Shown here piece after piece: positions 1-8,218 of a stretch of DNA of 64,000 nucleotides. The DNA is from Aequorivita sp. H23M31. GTDB lineage: Bacteria > Bacteroidota > Bacteroidia > Flavobacteriales > Flavobacteriaceae. The position numbers were made by a program, and so were the translations under genes. The notes beneath the pieces were generated by a model. It worked only from the letters and a program-made list of their open reading frames with translations, did no database searches and was not told the DNA's origin. The stretch's first letter is position 1; every line of letters starts with the position of its first letter. The stretch lies in assembly GCF_004022485.1 (NCBI RefSeq), contig NZ_CP034951.1, positions 434,001 to 498,000 on the forward strand, read 5' to 3'.

Positions 1-1312
1 TTAGATTATCCTGGTTCAAATTCTTTATTGTTGTTTCAGCTAAGCCATTGCTTGGGGTTCCAAAGAGGATAAGGTGGCTTATTTTTTCTCGGTCTTCGGG
101 AGATAAATCTAATATAGTTTGTTGAACGGCCAGACCTCCCAAGCCATGAGCAATTATTGCAATACGCTTGTATTTGGAATATTTATGCTTTATGGAAGCG
201 GTGAGGTAAGTGGAATTTCGATTTATGTCGGTAAGAGAAGCCCATACATTTTTGCCAAGGTCAGGAAGGATATTTTCACCATAACCAAATGGAAACATAT
301 CCCATCCCGCCATCTTTTTGTCCTCCATTAAAAATTTAGGGATATCCGCAAAAGCCGTCGCTCCATTACCCATAAAACTATGTACAAAAAGAATAACACT
401 ATTGGCATTTTCCGTTTCCCTGAAAACTGTAGCCTGTTCTTCCTTAGTTGCTTGTTTACCTTGAATTGATGTTTTAGTTTCAATCTTACTCTCTGGATTA
501 GTTCTTAGATCCTTCGGAAGATAACTGAGCACGAAGTCATCATATATTTGAAGATTGGCATAGGGATTTTGCTTAGGATTGGCTTCGGGCACCTTTTTAA
601 AAATATATTGTACCACCTCCGAAATTCGAATAAAGGGATCACTAAAATCCGTTTTGCCCTTCCCCCGTAAAACCTCAATCATACATTTAGTATAAAGACT
701 ATTGCTGTCTCCTTGCATAATATAGCTTAGCTGATCTTCCCTACAAGAGGAAATAATCGACATTCCCTTACCATCATCCAATGTTTGGGCAAGTCCATCC
801 TGTTGCGATAAATGCCCTGCCGCCTTAGACAATATACCAGGTCCGTCCTTGGTAATGCCCGCGGCGTGACAACAATCCAAAAAGAAAACCAGACGGCGCG
901 ATTTCAGTTTACTTATTTTCTCCTTTACCTCTTCCGCTTTTACCCAAGTCTTTTCATAGTTTACGGGGTCATAATCAAATGGACACAAATGAAAGTATTT
1001 TTTGTTTTGGTCCTCTGGTTTCCAATCTTCCTTTCTTAAAAATGTATTGTCACTATAACATCCACCGTGGCCGGAATAATAGATAAGCACGGAAGCGTTT
1101 TCATCCGACTTTTCAATAAGATTGTCGAAGCTGGCAAGAATGTTTTTACGGGTAGCTTTATTGTCCGTAAGCAAGGTAATATTTTCGGGTAAATATCCTG
1201 CAATGGTCTCGTCTGCGAGAATATTATAAATAGCCGTGGCATCCTTGACGGTTACCGGAAGATCATTCCCTACTCCTATCAACAGTGCATATACGTTTTT
1301 TAGATTTCCCAT
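1..1312 (-). CDS. Caspase-like (C14) protease fused to degenerate alpha/beta-hydrolase domain, 3' end outside window
   Basis: The frame is open from the ATG at 1312 to the window edge (437 codons visible, no stop), so the C-terminus is missing. Residues 1-265 are a caspase-like p20/p10 fold. The catalytic dyad looks intact: His82 in YYSGHGG and Cys148 in FLDCCHA. A linker rich in K, E, Q and T (270-300) leads to an alpha/beta-hydrolase-like region with strand VILFVHSF near 307 and FGTPSNG near 418. At the nucleophile elbow the sequence reads AHGLGG (388-393), with Gly where lipases and PGAP1-type esterases have Ser. The gene starts 11 nt after the preceding membrane-protein gene, so it is the third gene of a tight operon. 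It has no signal peptide, so it is probably cytosolic and held near the membrane by its partners. The protease call is firm. The role, perhaps cell death, defence or stress proteolysis, is inference. Confidence 0.85.
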   Translation of the reverse strand, partial: MGNLKNVYALLIGVGNDLPVTVKDATAIYNILADETIAGYLPENITLLTDNKATRKNILASFDNLIEKSDENASVLIYYSGHGGCYSDNTFLRKEDWKPEDQNKKYFHLCPFDYDPVNYEKTWVKAEEVKEKISKLKSRRLVFFLDCCHAAGITKDGPGILSKAAGHLSQQDGLAQTLDDGKGMSIISSCREDQLSYIMQGDSNSLYTKCMIEVLRGKGKTDFSDPFIRISEVVQYIFKKVPEANPKQNPYANLQIYDDFVLSYLPKDLRTNPESKIETKTSIQGKQATKEEQATVFRETENANSVILFVHSFMGNGATAFADIPKFLMEDKKMAGWDMFPFGYGENILPDLGKNVWASLTDINRNSTYLTASIKHKYSKYKRIAIIAHGLGGLAVQQTILDLSPEDREKISHLILFGTPSNGLAETTIKNLNQDNL

Positions 1313-1323
1313 TTTGTTTGGTT

Positions 1324-1869
1324 TTATTTAAATTCAATTTTCTTCATCAGCTCTTCAACTTCCATTGCCTGTTTTTCGGTGGCGGAGTCATTGGCCGCGG
1401 AAGTAACTTCGAGCATTGCCTCCATCATTTTCTTCTGCTGAATAGTTATAACTCCGGTTTCCTTTAGTTTTTGCAAAAGTTGCAAGGGTTCCAAATCCTG
1501 AACTCGAATGTTATTTTTTTCTGAAATCACTTTTAAATAATTTATAAGCTCCGAGCGAACTTTTAAGATTTTACGAAATGGAGTGTCATTTTCCTCATTG
1601 AATACCTTTATATTTCCACCACTCTTTTCAACAGTTGTGGGCACAATCTGTTGAAACAGTTTCTTCGTGGCCTCTATCTTTTGCGCAAAACTTAGTTGAA
1701 GTCCAGAAGTATCCGCTTTTAGTGTATTTAATCGTAAAATGACATTTGCTATACTTTGTCTGAAGATCAAGAACATAAACAACAAGGTTAAAGGCCAAAT
1801 AATAACATCGATCAATTGGACAAATACCTCGAAATTGCTTTTATAAAGGATTTCCGTTTCAATAGCCAT
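1324..1869 (-). CDS. Small membrane-anchored helical protein of the caspase operon
   Basis: This is a 181-residue protein with one clear transmembrane segment at about 18-37, followed by an acidic, helical cytosolic part. Residues 115-160 contain a helix pair (LLQKLKETGVITIQQKKMM) that resembles DUF4145/HEPN-like helical domains, but no RNxxxH nuclease motif is present. I do not recognise a named family with certainty. It lies 20 nt after the TPR gene and 11 nt before the caspase gene on the same strand, so the three are almost certainly co-transcribed. A plausible job is membrane recruitment or scaffolding of the protease; this is inference from position and topology only. Confidence 0.8.
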   Translation of the reverse strand: MAIETEILYKSNFEVFVQLIDVIIWPLTLLFMFLIFRQSIANVILRLNTLKADTSGLQLSFAQKIEATKKLFQQIVPTTVEKSGGNIKVFNEENDTPFRKILKVRSELINYLKVISEKNNIRVQDLEPLQLLQKLKETGVITIQQKKMMEAMLEVTSAANDSATEKQAMEVEELMKKIEFK

Positions 1870-1889
1870 AATGGTTTGTTTTTAAGGGA

Positions 1890-3845
1890 TTAGTACCAGA
1901 ATTTTAATATCTTCTGAAATCTATCGGAGTTTATATACTTCCGAAATAGTGGGTCATTCTGAAAACTTGTGGAAATAAATAAATGACCCTCGGCTACCGA
2001 TTTAAGTAGATTTAGATACATCTCATCTTCCTTATTTGCCATAGCATCGTATTGAGCGAGCACGTAATCAACCTCTCCAAATTGAAAAGGCCCCCGCAAA
2101 TTTTTGAGCATATGGAGATTTTTTTCGGCTTCGGAATTATTGCCAAGCATATAATTTGAAATGGCCAGCTTTCCAAGGAAATCTATGGATTTAGGGCTTT
2201 CAATATGCAGCTTATGATATACTTCTTCCGCTCGCGCAAAGTCACCCAAGTAAAAAAGTGCTTCTGCCAAATAATGTTTATCGGATATCTGGGATCCCAG
2301 ATTTTTTGCTTTTTTGAAATATATTTCGGCGGTGGTATTATTTCCCTTTAATAAGTACTCTTTTCCCGCCGTCATATATAAGAGAAGAAGATTTTCAGGA
2401 GTAGCGGTAAGTTCCTGCTGAAATAAAAAATTATTTAAATCGGCAACACTCCCAGTTCTTACCCAGGCCTGAAGAAGTGGTTTTTTTAGAATATCGGAAT
2501 CTATCTGAGCCAGTACTTTCTGGGATTCATTTATCGCTTTTTGGTAATTATTTAATTGCACGTCCGCTAACGCCTTCACATAAATTCTCTCCACACAATT
2601 GGAGCAATTCACAAAGTCCACACTATCCGACTTAATCACATTAAAAATTTCCTCTACATCCTGAGGTCTGTTCACAAATTGCAATGCCAGGACCATGGCT
2701 GTTTTATTTGTTATAAGATCAAAGGGAGCCATTTTATATTCCCTCAGGAGCATTTCGTAGGCTTTTCTGTTATCACCCTTAAGAGTAGCCTCATACATGT
2801 TCAACAGATTGAGTTGTCGCAGGTTTCGGTGGGAATCAGGTTTTATTAATTTTAGGAGGGAATCTGCTTTTTTAAATTCCCTTTGATTGTAGAAATATGC
2901 CACCCTAAGCACTTTCGCCTCAAAATAAGTAGGGTCAATCTCAAGAGCGCTGTTTAAAAGAGCTAGTTGTTCTTCGTCACTGCCCGTACTTTTTGCGTCC
3001 AAAAGATATTTATAGGCTTCATATTTTGGAGGTCTTTCCTGTAGCAGCAATTTTTTGTTTGCTGAGGTGGCGAGATATCCTGTAATGGACTCGGAAAGAT
3101 CTTTGATACAATCCAAGGCATTAGCCGAATTGCAAGTGTTTTTTTTAAAGGAAATTATTGTTGAATTGGTCTCTCCATCTGTAATACTGCTTTGGAATAT
3201 TAATTGACCATTGTTGAGATAGAAATTCCCCGAAATTATTCTCGCGGGCTTTAAATATTTTCGCACCATATTTTCTTGATCTTCCCCTGATTTTCCAGAG
3301 CGCAGCATATCATTATACTGTGAGATAACATCCTCAGAAATAACCTGTCCTAACTGATTTTCAGTAATTCCGTGAATTACCCAATCGGAAGCCATTTTAC
3401 CAACAATATCATATTTGGGATCACCCGTATTATTTCCAAATTTGAGCACCGCAATTTTATCCGTGTGAATTGCTGATGGCAAAACGGAGTTTTTTGAAAA
3501 CGTATTGCCGACGATGAGGAAAATTGCCGTTGCACATATTATTCCGATCACTCCTATTGCCGAAAAATAAATTTTATGGAATTCCTTGGTAAGTTTTTCT
3601 TGTTCTTCTACATCTTCATTTTTCTTTAGAGGTGCGATTCGAAATTTCCAAACCAAAAAGATAAATACCGGAAAACCTGCCAATAAAAAAATAATCAGAT
3701 AAGTAACGGAGGTATGGGGAAGTCCCAACGCTTCCCAAGTAACAGCAAGGACCTGCAACAAAACCCAAGATGAAACGATATAAAAAGAAAGCAATTTAAA
3801 CACTTCCTTTTTATGGCACTCATTTATAAAGCTTTTGAATTGCAT
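1890..3845 (-). CDS. Three-TM TolB/FlgO-like and TPR-repeat membrane protein
   Basis: This 651-residue protein begins with an amphipathic segment (EVFKLLSFYIVSSW) and transmembrane helices at about 17-37, 46-67 and 93-113. This N-terminal layout is common in proteins that place a TolB/FlgO-like domain before TPRs. The TolB-like part starts at IAVLKFGNNTGDP (131-143) and runs to about 250. From about 275 to the end the sequence is a superhelix of TPR-like repeats with recurrent A and Y pairs. It is the first gene of the operon that ends with the caspase-like protease. By analogy it could sense a cell-envelope ligand or act as a platform for the downstream proteins. The domain calls are good; the function is unknown. 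Confidence 0.8.
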   Translation of the reverse strand: MQFKSFINECHKKEVFKLLSFYIVSSWVLLQVLAVTWEALGLPHTSVTYLIIFLLAGFPVFIFLVWKFRIAPLKKNEDVEEQEKLTKEFHKIYFSAIGVIGIICATAIFLIVGNTFSKNSVLPSAIHTDKIAVLKFGNNTGDPKYDIVGKMASDWVIHGITENQLGQVISEDVISQYNDMLRSGKSGEDQENMVRKYLKPARIISGNFYLNNGQLIFQSSITDGETNSTIISFKKNTCNSANALDCIKDLSESITGYLATSANKKLLLQERPPKYEAYKYLLDAKSTGSDEEQLALLNSALEIDPTYFEAKVLRVAYFYNQREFKKADSLLKLIKPDSHRNLRQLNLLNMYEATLKGDNRKAYEMLLREYKMAPFDLITNKTAMVLALQFVNRPQDVEEIFNVIKSDSVDFVNCSNCVERIYVKALADVQLNNYQKAINESQKVLAQIDSDILKKPLLQAWVRTGSVADLNNFLFQQELTATPENLLLLYMTAGKEYLLKGNNTTAEIYFKKAKNLGSQISDKHYLAEALFYLGDFARAEEVYHKLHIESPKSIDFLGKLAISNYMLGNNSEAEKNLHMLKNLRGPFQFGEVDYVLAQYDAMANKEDEMYLNLLKSVAEGHLFISTSFQNDPLFRKYINSDRFQKILKFWY

Positions 3846-3989
3846 TATGGAAAAAATTTTTAAGTCTAAATTACTTAATTATTCTTTAATCTACCCGATT
3901 AAGACATACTTCATAATTAATTAAATAATACTCTATAAATAACATAGATTTTACTACATTTAATAACGTATAATTTAATCAGAAAAGCC

Positions 3990-4116
3990 ATGTCAGACAA
4001 AAAGAAACCCGCCGCGAAAAGTACTTCGGCAAGCGCAAAAAAAAACCGCTACTAAAAAAGAATCTCCGAAAAAAGGTCCTATTTCAAAACCTGGAGCAAA
4101 CATTAAACCTATATAG
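3990..4116 (+). pseudogene. Small Lys/Ala/Ser-rich basic protein, frame broken in an A9 run
   Basis: The ATG at 3990 opens MSDKKKPAAKSTSASAKK and then stops after 21 codons. If one A is removed from the nine-A run at 4037-4045, the frame continues (ATKKESPKKGPISKPG) to a TAG at 4114-4116, giving 41 residues rich in K, A, P and S. Such composition is typical of small DNA-binding, histone-H1-like or ribosome-associated proteins. A strong intrinsic terminator follows at 4138-4178, which supports a real transcription unit. The shift could be a sequencing error, a mutation or slippage in the homopolymer. Confidence 0.5.
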
Positions 4117-4137
4117 AGATGGTTTAGAATTGGAATG

Positions 4138-4178
4138 AAAAAGTTCCTTTCTAATTATTTTAGGAAGGAACTTTTTTT
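4138..4178 (+). terminator. Intrinsic terminator after the small basic-protein gene
   Basis: A long stem formed by AAAAAGTTCCTT and AAGGAACTTTTT, with a loop of about 16 nt, is followed by a T run. It lies 22 nt after the reconstructed stop of the small Lys-rich gene. No other plus-strand gene is near enough to use it. Confidence 0.8.
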
Positions 4179-4257
4179 CGTTTGATAATTAGAATCCGTG
4201 CTCATGAACTACAAGCCGTCGAAGCTTTAAATAGGAGGAAGACTAGGAAATCCAGGG

Positions 4258-4390
4258 TCTACAAACTCGAAAATTGAAACCAGAAACGTGGAACTTAGGA
4301 ACTGGAACTTGAAACCCGAAACCCTTGTCCTCCGAAGCTTGAGCGTAGTTGGATGAAAATTGAGAATTTAAACTTAGAACTAGAAACCAT
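4258..4390. repeat. Degenerate GAAAC/GGAACTTG low-complexity repeat
   Basis: The stretch is built of loosely repeated words such as TTGAAACC, GGAACTTG, GAACTAGAAACC and AACTTAGAAC, with no open frame of note. It includes CTCCGAAGCTTGAGCGTAG at about 4331-4349, which looks like a decayed palindromic spacer repeat. It lies between the terminator and the end of the nitroreductase gene. It belongs with the other word-like intergenic arrays of this window. Confidence 0.55.
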
Positions 4391-4403
4391 CTCATAGGTC
4401 ACT

Positions 4404-5015
4404 CTATTTCCTCTCTACGAAATTTCCGTTAAAAGCAAACTCATCTTGGGATATTCGCTTTCGTAATTCGGTGATTTCCTGTTTCTTTAAATCTCCTGGC
4501 AGGACTTCTTCATCCCCGCCAAAATATCCAAAAGCAACCGCTGTTGCAACATGATAATCTTCCGGAACGTGAAATTCTTTTTGCGCATCTTTAAACCGAA
4601 CCCCCGCCATTTGGTGAACGGCTATTCCCATACTGTTCGCTTGGGAGATTACATTCCCCATAAACAGTCCGAGGTCATGAAGGGCATGAAAGTTTTCCTT
4701 ATCCTTATTATTCATGGTTTTTTTAAAAGCATTTAACCATAATACCTGCGCATTGCCTGCCCAAGATCGGTTATAGTCATCCAAACATTCAAAAATTCGG
4801 TCAAACATTTCAGTTCCCTTGATTCCCCAGATGATCCGCCATGGTTGCATATTGCCTGAACTTGGCGCCCATCTTCCGGCTTCCAGAAGTGTTTTTACTT
4901 GCCTCTCGGAAATTGGTTTTTCCGCAAATACTCGAGGACTCCAACGATTTTGGATACTTTCTAAGATGGTGTAATCGGTTGGTGTTATTTTATTTATGCC
5001 TGAAATTTTTTCCAT
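4404..5015 (-). CDS. Nitroreductase family FMN oxidoreductase
   Basis: This 203-residue protein carries the nitroreductase signatures RWSPRVF (24-30) and APSSGNMQPWR (50-60), which bind the FMN phosphate and isoalloxazine ring. The helix ALHDLGLFMGNVISQA around residue 112 is typical of the dimer interface. Members reduce nitro-aromatics, quinones or related compounds with NAD(P)H; the native substrate cannot be read from sequence. It is a single gene with no obvious operon partner. The ATG start matches the usual length of about 200 residues. Confidence 0.88.
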   Translation of the reverse strand: MEKISGINKITPTDYTILESIQNRWSPRVFAEKPISERQVKTLLEAGRWAPSSGNMQPWRIIWGIKGTEMFDRIFECLDDYNRSWAGNAQVLWLNAFKKTMNNKDKENFHALHDLGLFMGNVISQANSMGIAVHQMAGVRFKDAQKEFHVPEDYHVATAVAFGYFGGDEEVLPGDLKKQEITELRKRISQDEFAFNGNFVERK

Positions 5016-5145
5016 TTCTTTAAACTGAATTTTATTAATTTTTCTCCAAATTAGACCACAGAGAATTAAATTTTCCTCACATAGAACTAAATCAGGATCG
5101 ATCCTCTAGATTTGTACTCTTGTAGCCGCTAATTTGGATTGAAAA

Positions 5146-6093
5146 TTAGTTATTTTTTAAGGTCTCGGCTTTTTTTTTATCTTCCTCAACTTTTTTCTTA
5201 TAGGCGCGGAGTTCTTCCATTTCCATTTCATAGGAGAGCAAGGCATTCTCGCTTGGTTCTATTTTTATATTTCGGTGAAGCGCCCAGTTCACTGTAAATT
5301 CAGCTCCAAAAAATAAGATAAGACAGGTGTAATATACCCATAAAAGCAATAATACCAAACTCCCGGCTGCGCCGTAAACCGAGGCAGGATCCGATTCTGA
5401 AAAATAGAATCCTATTAAATACTTACCAATCAAGAAAAGCAGGGAAGTCATAAATGCTCCAATCAGGTTTGTTCTCCATTTGACCTTTACATCTGGCAAA
5501 ACGGTGAAAATGGTAGCAAAAAGTGCAGTAATAATAATTTGGGAAAAAATAAAGCTTAATATTTTTAATAGAGTTGAGGACATATCGGCATAATATGTTC
5601 CAATAAAATCGCTGAAAGCGTTGATAGCAGTACTGATAATTAAGGAAATAAGCATTAAAAGTCCAATGGCTAGTACCATTCCGAAGGCAACCGCACGTCG
5701 CTTTAAAGTTGCTAGTATTGTATTTTTCTTCGCGCGGACGCTCCAGATATCATTAAGGGCTTTCTGCAATTGGAAAAATACACCCGTCGCACCAAATATA
5801 AGTACCCCGATTCCAAATATGATAAATAATACAGAGCTTTCAGACAATGCAGAATTTATTATCATTGTCTGTACCAGTTCCGCACTCCCCTGCCCTATCA
5901 ATCCACTAATTTGATCAGTTATTCTTCCCTCTACTGCCTCTCTTCCGAAGAAAACACCCGCAAAGTGGACGGTAATTATAAGCAATGAAGGCAAGGAAAA
6001 GAGAGCGTAATAGGCTATTATAGCACTTTTGGCCCACGGATCATTTTTGTCCCAACTTACATAGGTGTCTTTTAATAGTTTAAAGAATTTCAT
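5146..6093 (-). CDS. YihY/BrkB family inner membrane protein
   Basis: This 315-residue protein has about six hydrophobic segments between residues 25 and 275 and a charged, Lys/Glu-rich C-terminal tail. The pattern DPWAKSAIIAYYALFSLPSL at the start, the central FQLQKALNDIW and the late GAAGSLVLLLLWVYYTCLI are hallmarks of the YihY/BrkB (formerly 'RNase BN') family. The family sits in the inner membrane and its biochemical role is not settled. It is transcribed alone. Confidence 0.88.
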   Translation of the reverse strand: MKFFKLLKDTYVSWDKNDPWAKSAIIAYYALFSLPSLLIITVHFAGVFFGREAVEGRITDQISGLIGQGSAELVQTMIINSALSESSVLFIIFGIGVLIFGATGVFFQLQKALNDIWSVRAKKNTILATLKRRAVAFGMVLAIGLLMLISLIISTAINAFSDFIGTYYADMSSTLLKILSFIFSQIIITALFATIFTVLPDVKVKWRTNLIGAFMTSLLFLIGKYLIGFYFSESDPASVYGAAGSLVLLLLWVYYTCLILFFGAEFTVNWALHRNIKIEPSENALLSYEMEMEELRAYKKKVEEDKKKAETLKNN

Positions 6094-6196
6094 AAAGATG
6101 ATTTAAATATACAACTCCGTTTGCCGAGACCTGCCCCCCCCTTATTCCTTGGGAAGAATGAAGCTTGTCTCTTAGGGATATTTCAATAAAAATAAA

Positions 6197-6225
6197 AAAA
6201 GCCTTCACGCTGGGCAAAGGCTTTT
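6197..6225 (-). terminator. Intrinsic terminator of the Lrp/AsnC gene
   Basis: On the minus strand AAAAGCCTT pairs with AAGGCTTTT around a short loop and is followed by a run of T. It lies 22 nt after the stop of the Lrp/AsnC regulator. Confidence 0.75.
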
Positions 6226-6246
6226 AGACGAAATTATCAATTACTT

Positions 6247-6726
6247 TTAAATCTGACTAAAAATGGAATGCAACAATCTCTTTTTATCATTAATGCTTTC
6301 TTCCATAGAGATCATTGTTTCTGTACGGCTTACTCCTTCAATATCATCAATTTGATAAATAATATCTTTGGCGTGAGCAGTATCCCTAGCTCTTATCTTA
6401 CAAAAGATATTGAATTTACCTGTTGTAACGTGAGCTACCGTAATGTAGGGGATTTCACTAATACGCTCCATTACGAATTGCGTTTGTGATGTTTTAAATA
6501 TAAATACCCCAACATAGGCAATAAAGGAATAACCCAATTTGTTGTAATCGACTTGTAGGGAGGATCCCGTAATAATACCTGCCTCTTCCATCTTTTTCAC
6601 CCTAACATGGACCGTACCCGCGGAAATATCCAATTTCTTTGCGATATCCGTAAATGGAGTTCGCGTGTTATCAATTAATAAATCCAGGATGTTGTGGTCC
6701 GTGTCGTCTAATTTAAACTTTGACAT
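6247..6726 (-). CDS. Lrp/AsnC family transcriptional regulator
   Basis: The protein has an N-terminal winged helix-turn-helix (LDDTDHNILDLLIDNTRTPF to about residue 55) and a C-terminal ligand-binding RAM domain (about 65-140, with VGVFIFKTS and the segment TGKFNIFCKIRARD). It would bind DNA as an oligomer and respond to an amino acid. I chose the ATG at 6726, which gives 159 residues and begins MSKFKLDDTD. The frame can be extended seven codons to a TTG, but the ATG fits family starts better. It lies between the M14 peptidase gene upstream and a terminator downstream. Confidence 0.9.
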   Translation of the reverse strand: MSKFKLDDTDHNILDLLIDNTRTPFTDIAKKLDISAGTVHVRVKKMEEAGIITGSSLQVDYNKLGYSFIAYVGVFIFKTSQTQFVMERISEIPYITVAHVTTGKFNIFCKIRARDTAHAKDIIYQIDDIEGVSRTETMISMEESINDKKRLLHSIFSQI

Positions 6727-6744
6727 AATATCTTCTTTTTTGTG

Positions 6745-6752
6745 CAAAAATA
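6745..6752 (-). promoter_or_regulatory. Possible -7 element for the Lrp/AsnC gene
   Basis: TATTTTTG on the minus strand fits the flavobacterial -7 consensus TAnnTTTG, about 18 nt upstream of the ATG at 6726. No TTG is found at the expected -33 position, so this is a weak call. Confidence 0.35.
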
Positions 6753-6780
6753 AAAAGTTTACTTACATTAAAAAAGAATT

Positions 6781-7923
6781 TTATGCCAATAAATCATCAA
6801 TCCAACCCGGATTTTTGACGAATTCGAATACTTTAACATTATCTGTTAAATTTTCGGCAGGTTTTGTTAATATTTCCCTACCCTTCAGATCTTCGTCAAT
6901 GTGGCCATAGATGTTCTTCAAATTTCCTACTTCCTCCACATAGGGATCAAAAGTAATTAATCCCTCGCTTAAAACCTCATGATATTGAATAGCGATATCC
7001 AAAAGGTTGGGCGATTGAAGCACCTTAACATTCCGAAATATTATATCCCTATAATTCTTACGATTTTCAGGTATTTGAAAATATTCCTCGAAATTTATTT
7101 CGCTTTTTTCGCCCACCAAACCAAAGAACGAGAGAACTGAATAAAAAATCAGTTCACGCGATTTCTCCCGCATATAATCTCCTTTAAAATGTCCCGCCTC
7201 AAATAATATAGTAGGAACGCCAGCCATTTGAAAGGTGTCTCCAACACAATCGGCATTGAAACTATCGTCATAGCGGCCCACATTTCCAGGAATTTTTTTC
7301 TCAAGATATCGATTCATTCGTACAATCCCTTCCATCGCTGTTCTACGGGCACTCGTAATACTTCTCTCCTGATCCGACGATGGGGAAAGAAAAGAAATAA
7401 TTGCGGGTTTTCCATTATCAAAACCATAAATCGAGCGCTGATCGTGCATATTAAAACACCCCTCAGGTTCTAGTTTATCAAAAACAGATCTAAGGCACAC
7501 GCTTTCTCGCTGGGATAAATTTTGGGCATCTCGATTTAAATCCACTCCATTGGCGTTTTCGCGAGTGTAAAGAACGGATCCGTCCGGATTTAGGATTGGG
7601 ATGATATAAAAAGAATAGGAATTTAGAAATTCGTTTATCTCCGATTGAAAATGTTTGGTTTGTCCAAAAAATTTAATTAGATCGAAAATAGCCCTGGTGG
7701 TCGTACTTTCATTTCCATGCATTTGGGACCAGGCTAAAAATTTCCTTGGCCCATTTCCTAATTGAATCATGGGAATATTTCTTCCCTTCTCCGAAATGCC
7801 CACAACTGATATTTCGAATAGGGAAGTATAACAATCCAACAAGGGCGAGATCATCTGAAGAGTAATATATTTCCCAAGTAAATCGCTTTCAAAATTTTCC
7901 CGATACCAGTCTTCTATTTTCAT
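6781..7923 (-). CDS. M14 family zinc carboxypeptidase-like peptidase
   Basis: This 380-residue protein contains the M14 zinc ligands His69 and Glu72 (SQMHGNEST) and a likely third ligand His160 (FNMHDQ). The substrate-binding NPDG (112-115) and VDLNRD (127-132) are present, and the catalytic glutamate is probably Glu242 in LFEAGHF. It has no signal peptide, so it is likely cytosolic, where it could trim peptides or cell-wall fragments. It is divergent from the XRE regulator. Its promoter lies within an array of palindromic operators, so it is probably controlled by that regulator. Confidence 0.87.
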   Translation of the reverse strand: MKIEDWYRENFESDLLGKYITLQMISPLLDCYTSLFEISVVGISEKGRNIPMIQLGNGPRKFLAWSQMHGNESTTTRAIFDLIKFFGQTKHFQSEINEFLNSYSFYIIPILNPDGSVLYTRENANGVDLNRDAQNLSQRESVCLRSVFDKLEPEGCFNMHDQRSIYGFDNGKPAIISFLSPSSDQERSITSARRTAMEGIVRMNRYLEKKIPGNVGRYDDSFNADCVGDTFQMAGVPTILFEAGHFKGDYMREKSRELIFYSVLSFFGLVGEKSEINFEEYFQIPENRKNYRDIIFRNVKVLQSPNLLDIAIQYHEVLSEGLITFDPYVEEVGNLKNIYGHIDEDLKGREILTKPAENLTDNVKVFEFVKNPGWIDDLLA

Positions 7924-7938
7924 AATTTATACTTGTTA

Positions 7939-7965
7939 CAAAACTAAACAAAGCTTTGTTTACAA
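7939..7965 (-). promoter_or_regulatory. Promoter of the M14 peptidase gene
   Basis: On the minus strand TAGTTTTG (7946-7939) matches TAnnTTTG. A TTG lies 16 nt upstream, inside operator palindrome A. The ATG is about 16 nt downstream of the -7 element. A repressor on operator A would cover the -33 element. Confidence 0.55.
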
Positions 7966-8030
7966 TTGTAATCATACAATTGTATCATTTTTAATTACAA
8001 TCGTAAACATATATGATTGACATTGTAAAC
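7958..8030. promoter_or_regulatory. Operator array, four TTACAATTGTAA-like palindromes
   Basis: Four related sites are seen: A TTACAATTGTAA (7960-7971, perfect palindrome), B ATACAATTGTAT (7974-7985, perfect palindrome), C TTACAATCGTAA (7995-8006, then AC) and D with right half TTGTAA (8017-8028). Centres are 14, 21 and 22 bp apart; the last two match about two helical turns, so dimers on B, C and D would face the same side of the helix. The array lies between the divergent M14 and XRE genes. Two further sites (8172-8185 and 8207-8218) lie over the XRE promoter and start codon. They most likely bind the XRE protein itself. Confidence 0.65.
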
Positions 8031-8150
8031 CAATTTCATCTATTTACACGACTCATTATTTATTACATATCTATAATTTGTTATTCAGCTAGTTAAGTTG
8101 CCGAACAAGAAGTTTTAGTTTATGTATATAAGAACATTTGTTATGGATTT

Positions 8151-8180
8151 TTGCGGAGAAACATATATGTTATACATTTG
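8151..8180 (+). promoter_or_regulatory. Promoter of the XRE regulator gene, overlapped by an operator
   Basis: TTG (8151-8153), a 19-nt spacer and TACATTTG (8173-8180) match the flavobacterial consensus TTG-N17/23-TAnnTTTG. Transcription would start near 8187, 25 nt before the ATG at 8212. This also rules out the longer upstream reading of the frame. The -7 element is covered by an operator-like sequence (ATACATTTGTAATC, 8172-8185), which points to autorepression. Confidence 0.65.
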
Positions 8181-8206
8181 TAATCGCAAGAAACATTTCA
8201 AATATG

Positions 8207-8218
8207 TTACAATGGTAA
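8207..8218. promoter_or_regulatory. Operator-like site over the XRE start codon
   Basis: TTACAATGGTAA differs from the perfect palindrome TTACAATTGTAA at one base and contains the ATG of the regulator gene. Its position just downstream of the expected transcription start suits a repressor roadblock. Confidence 0.5.

Noticed and set aside
8122-8211. Longer N-terminus of the XRE regulator
   Set aside because: The promoter lies inside it and the first 30 codons have no family match.
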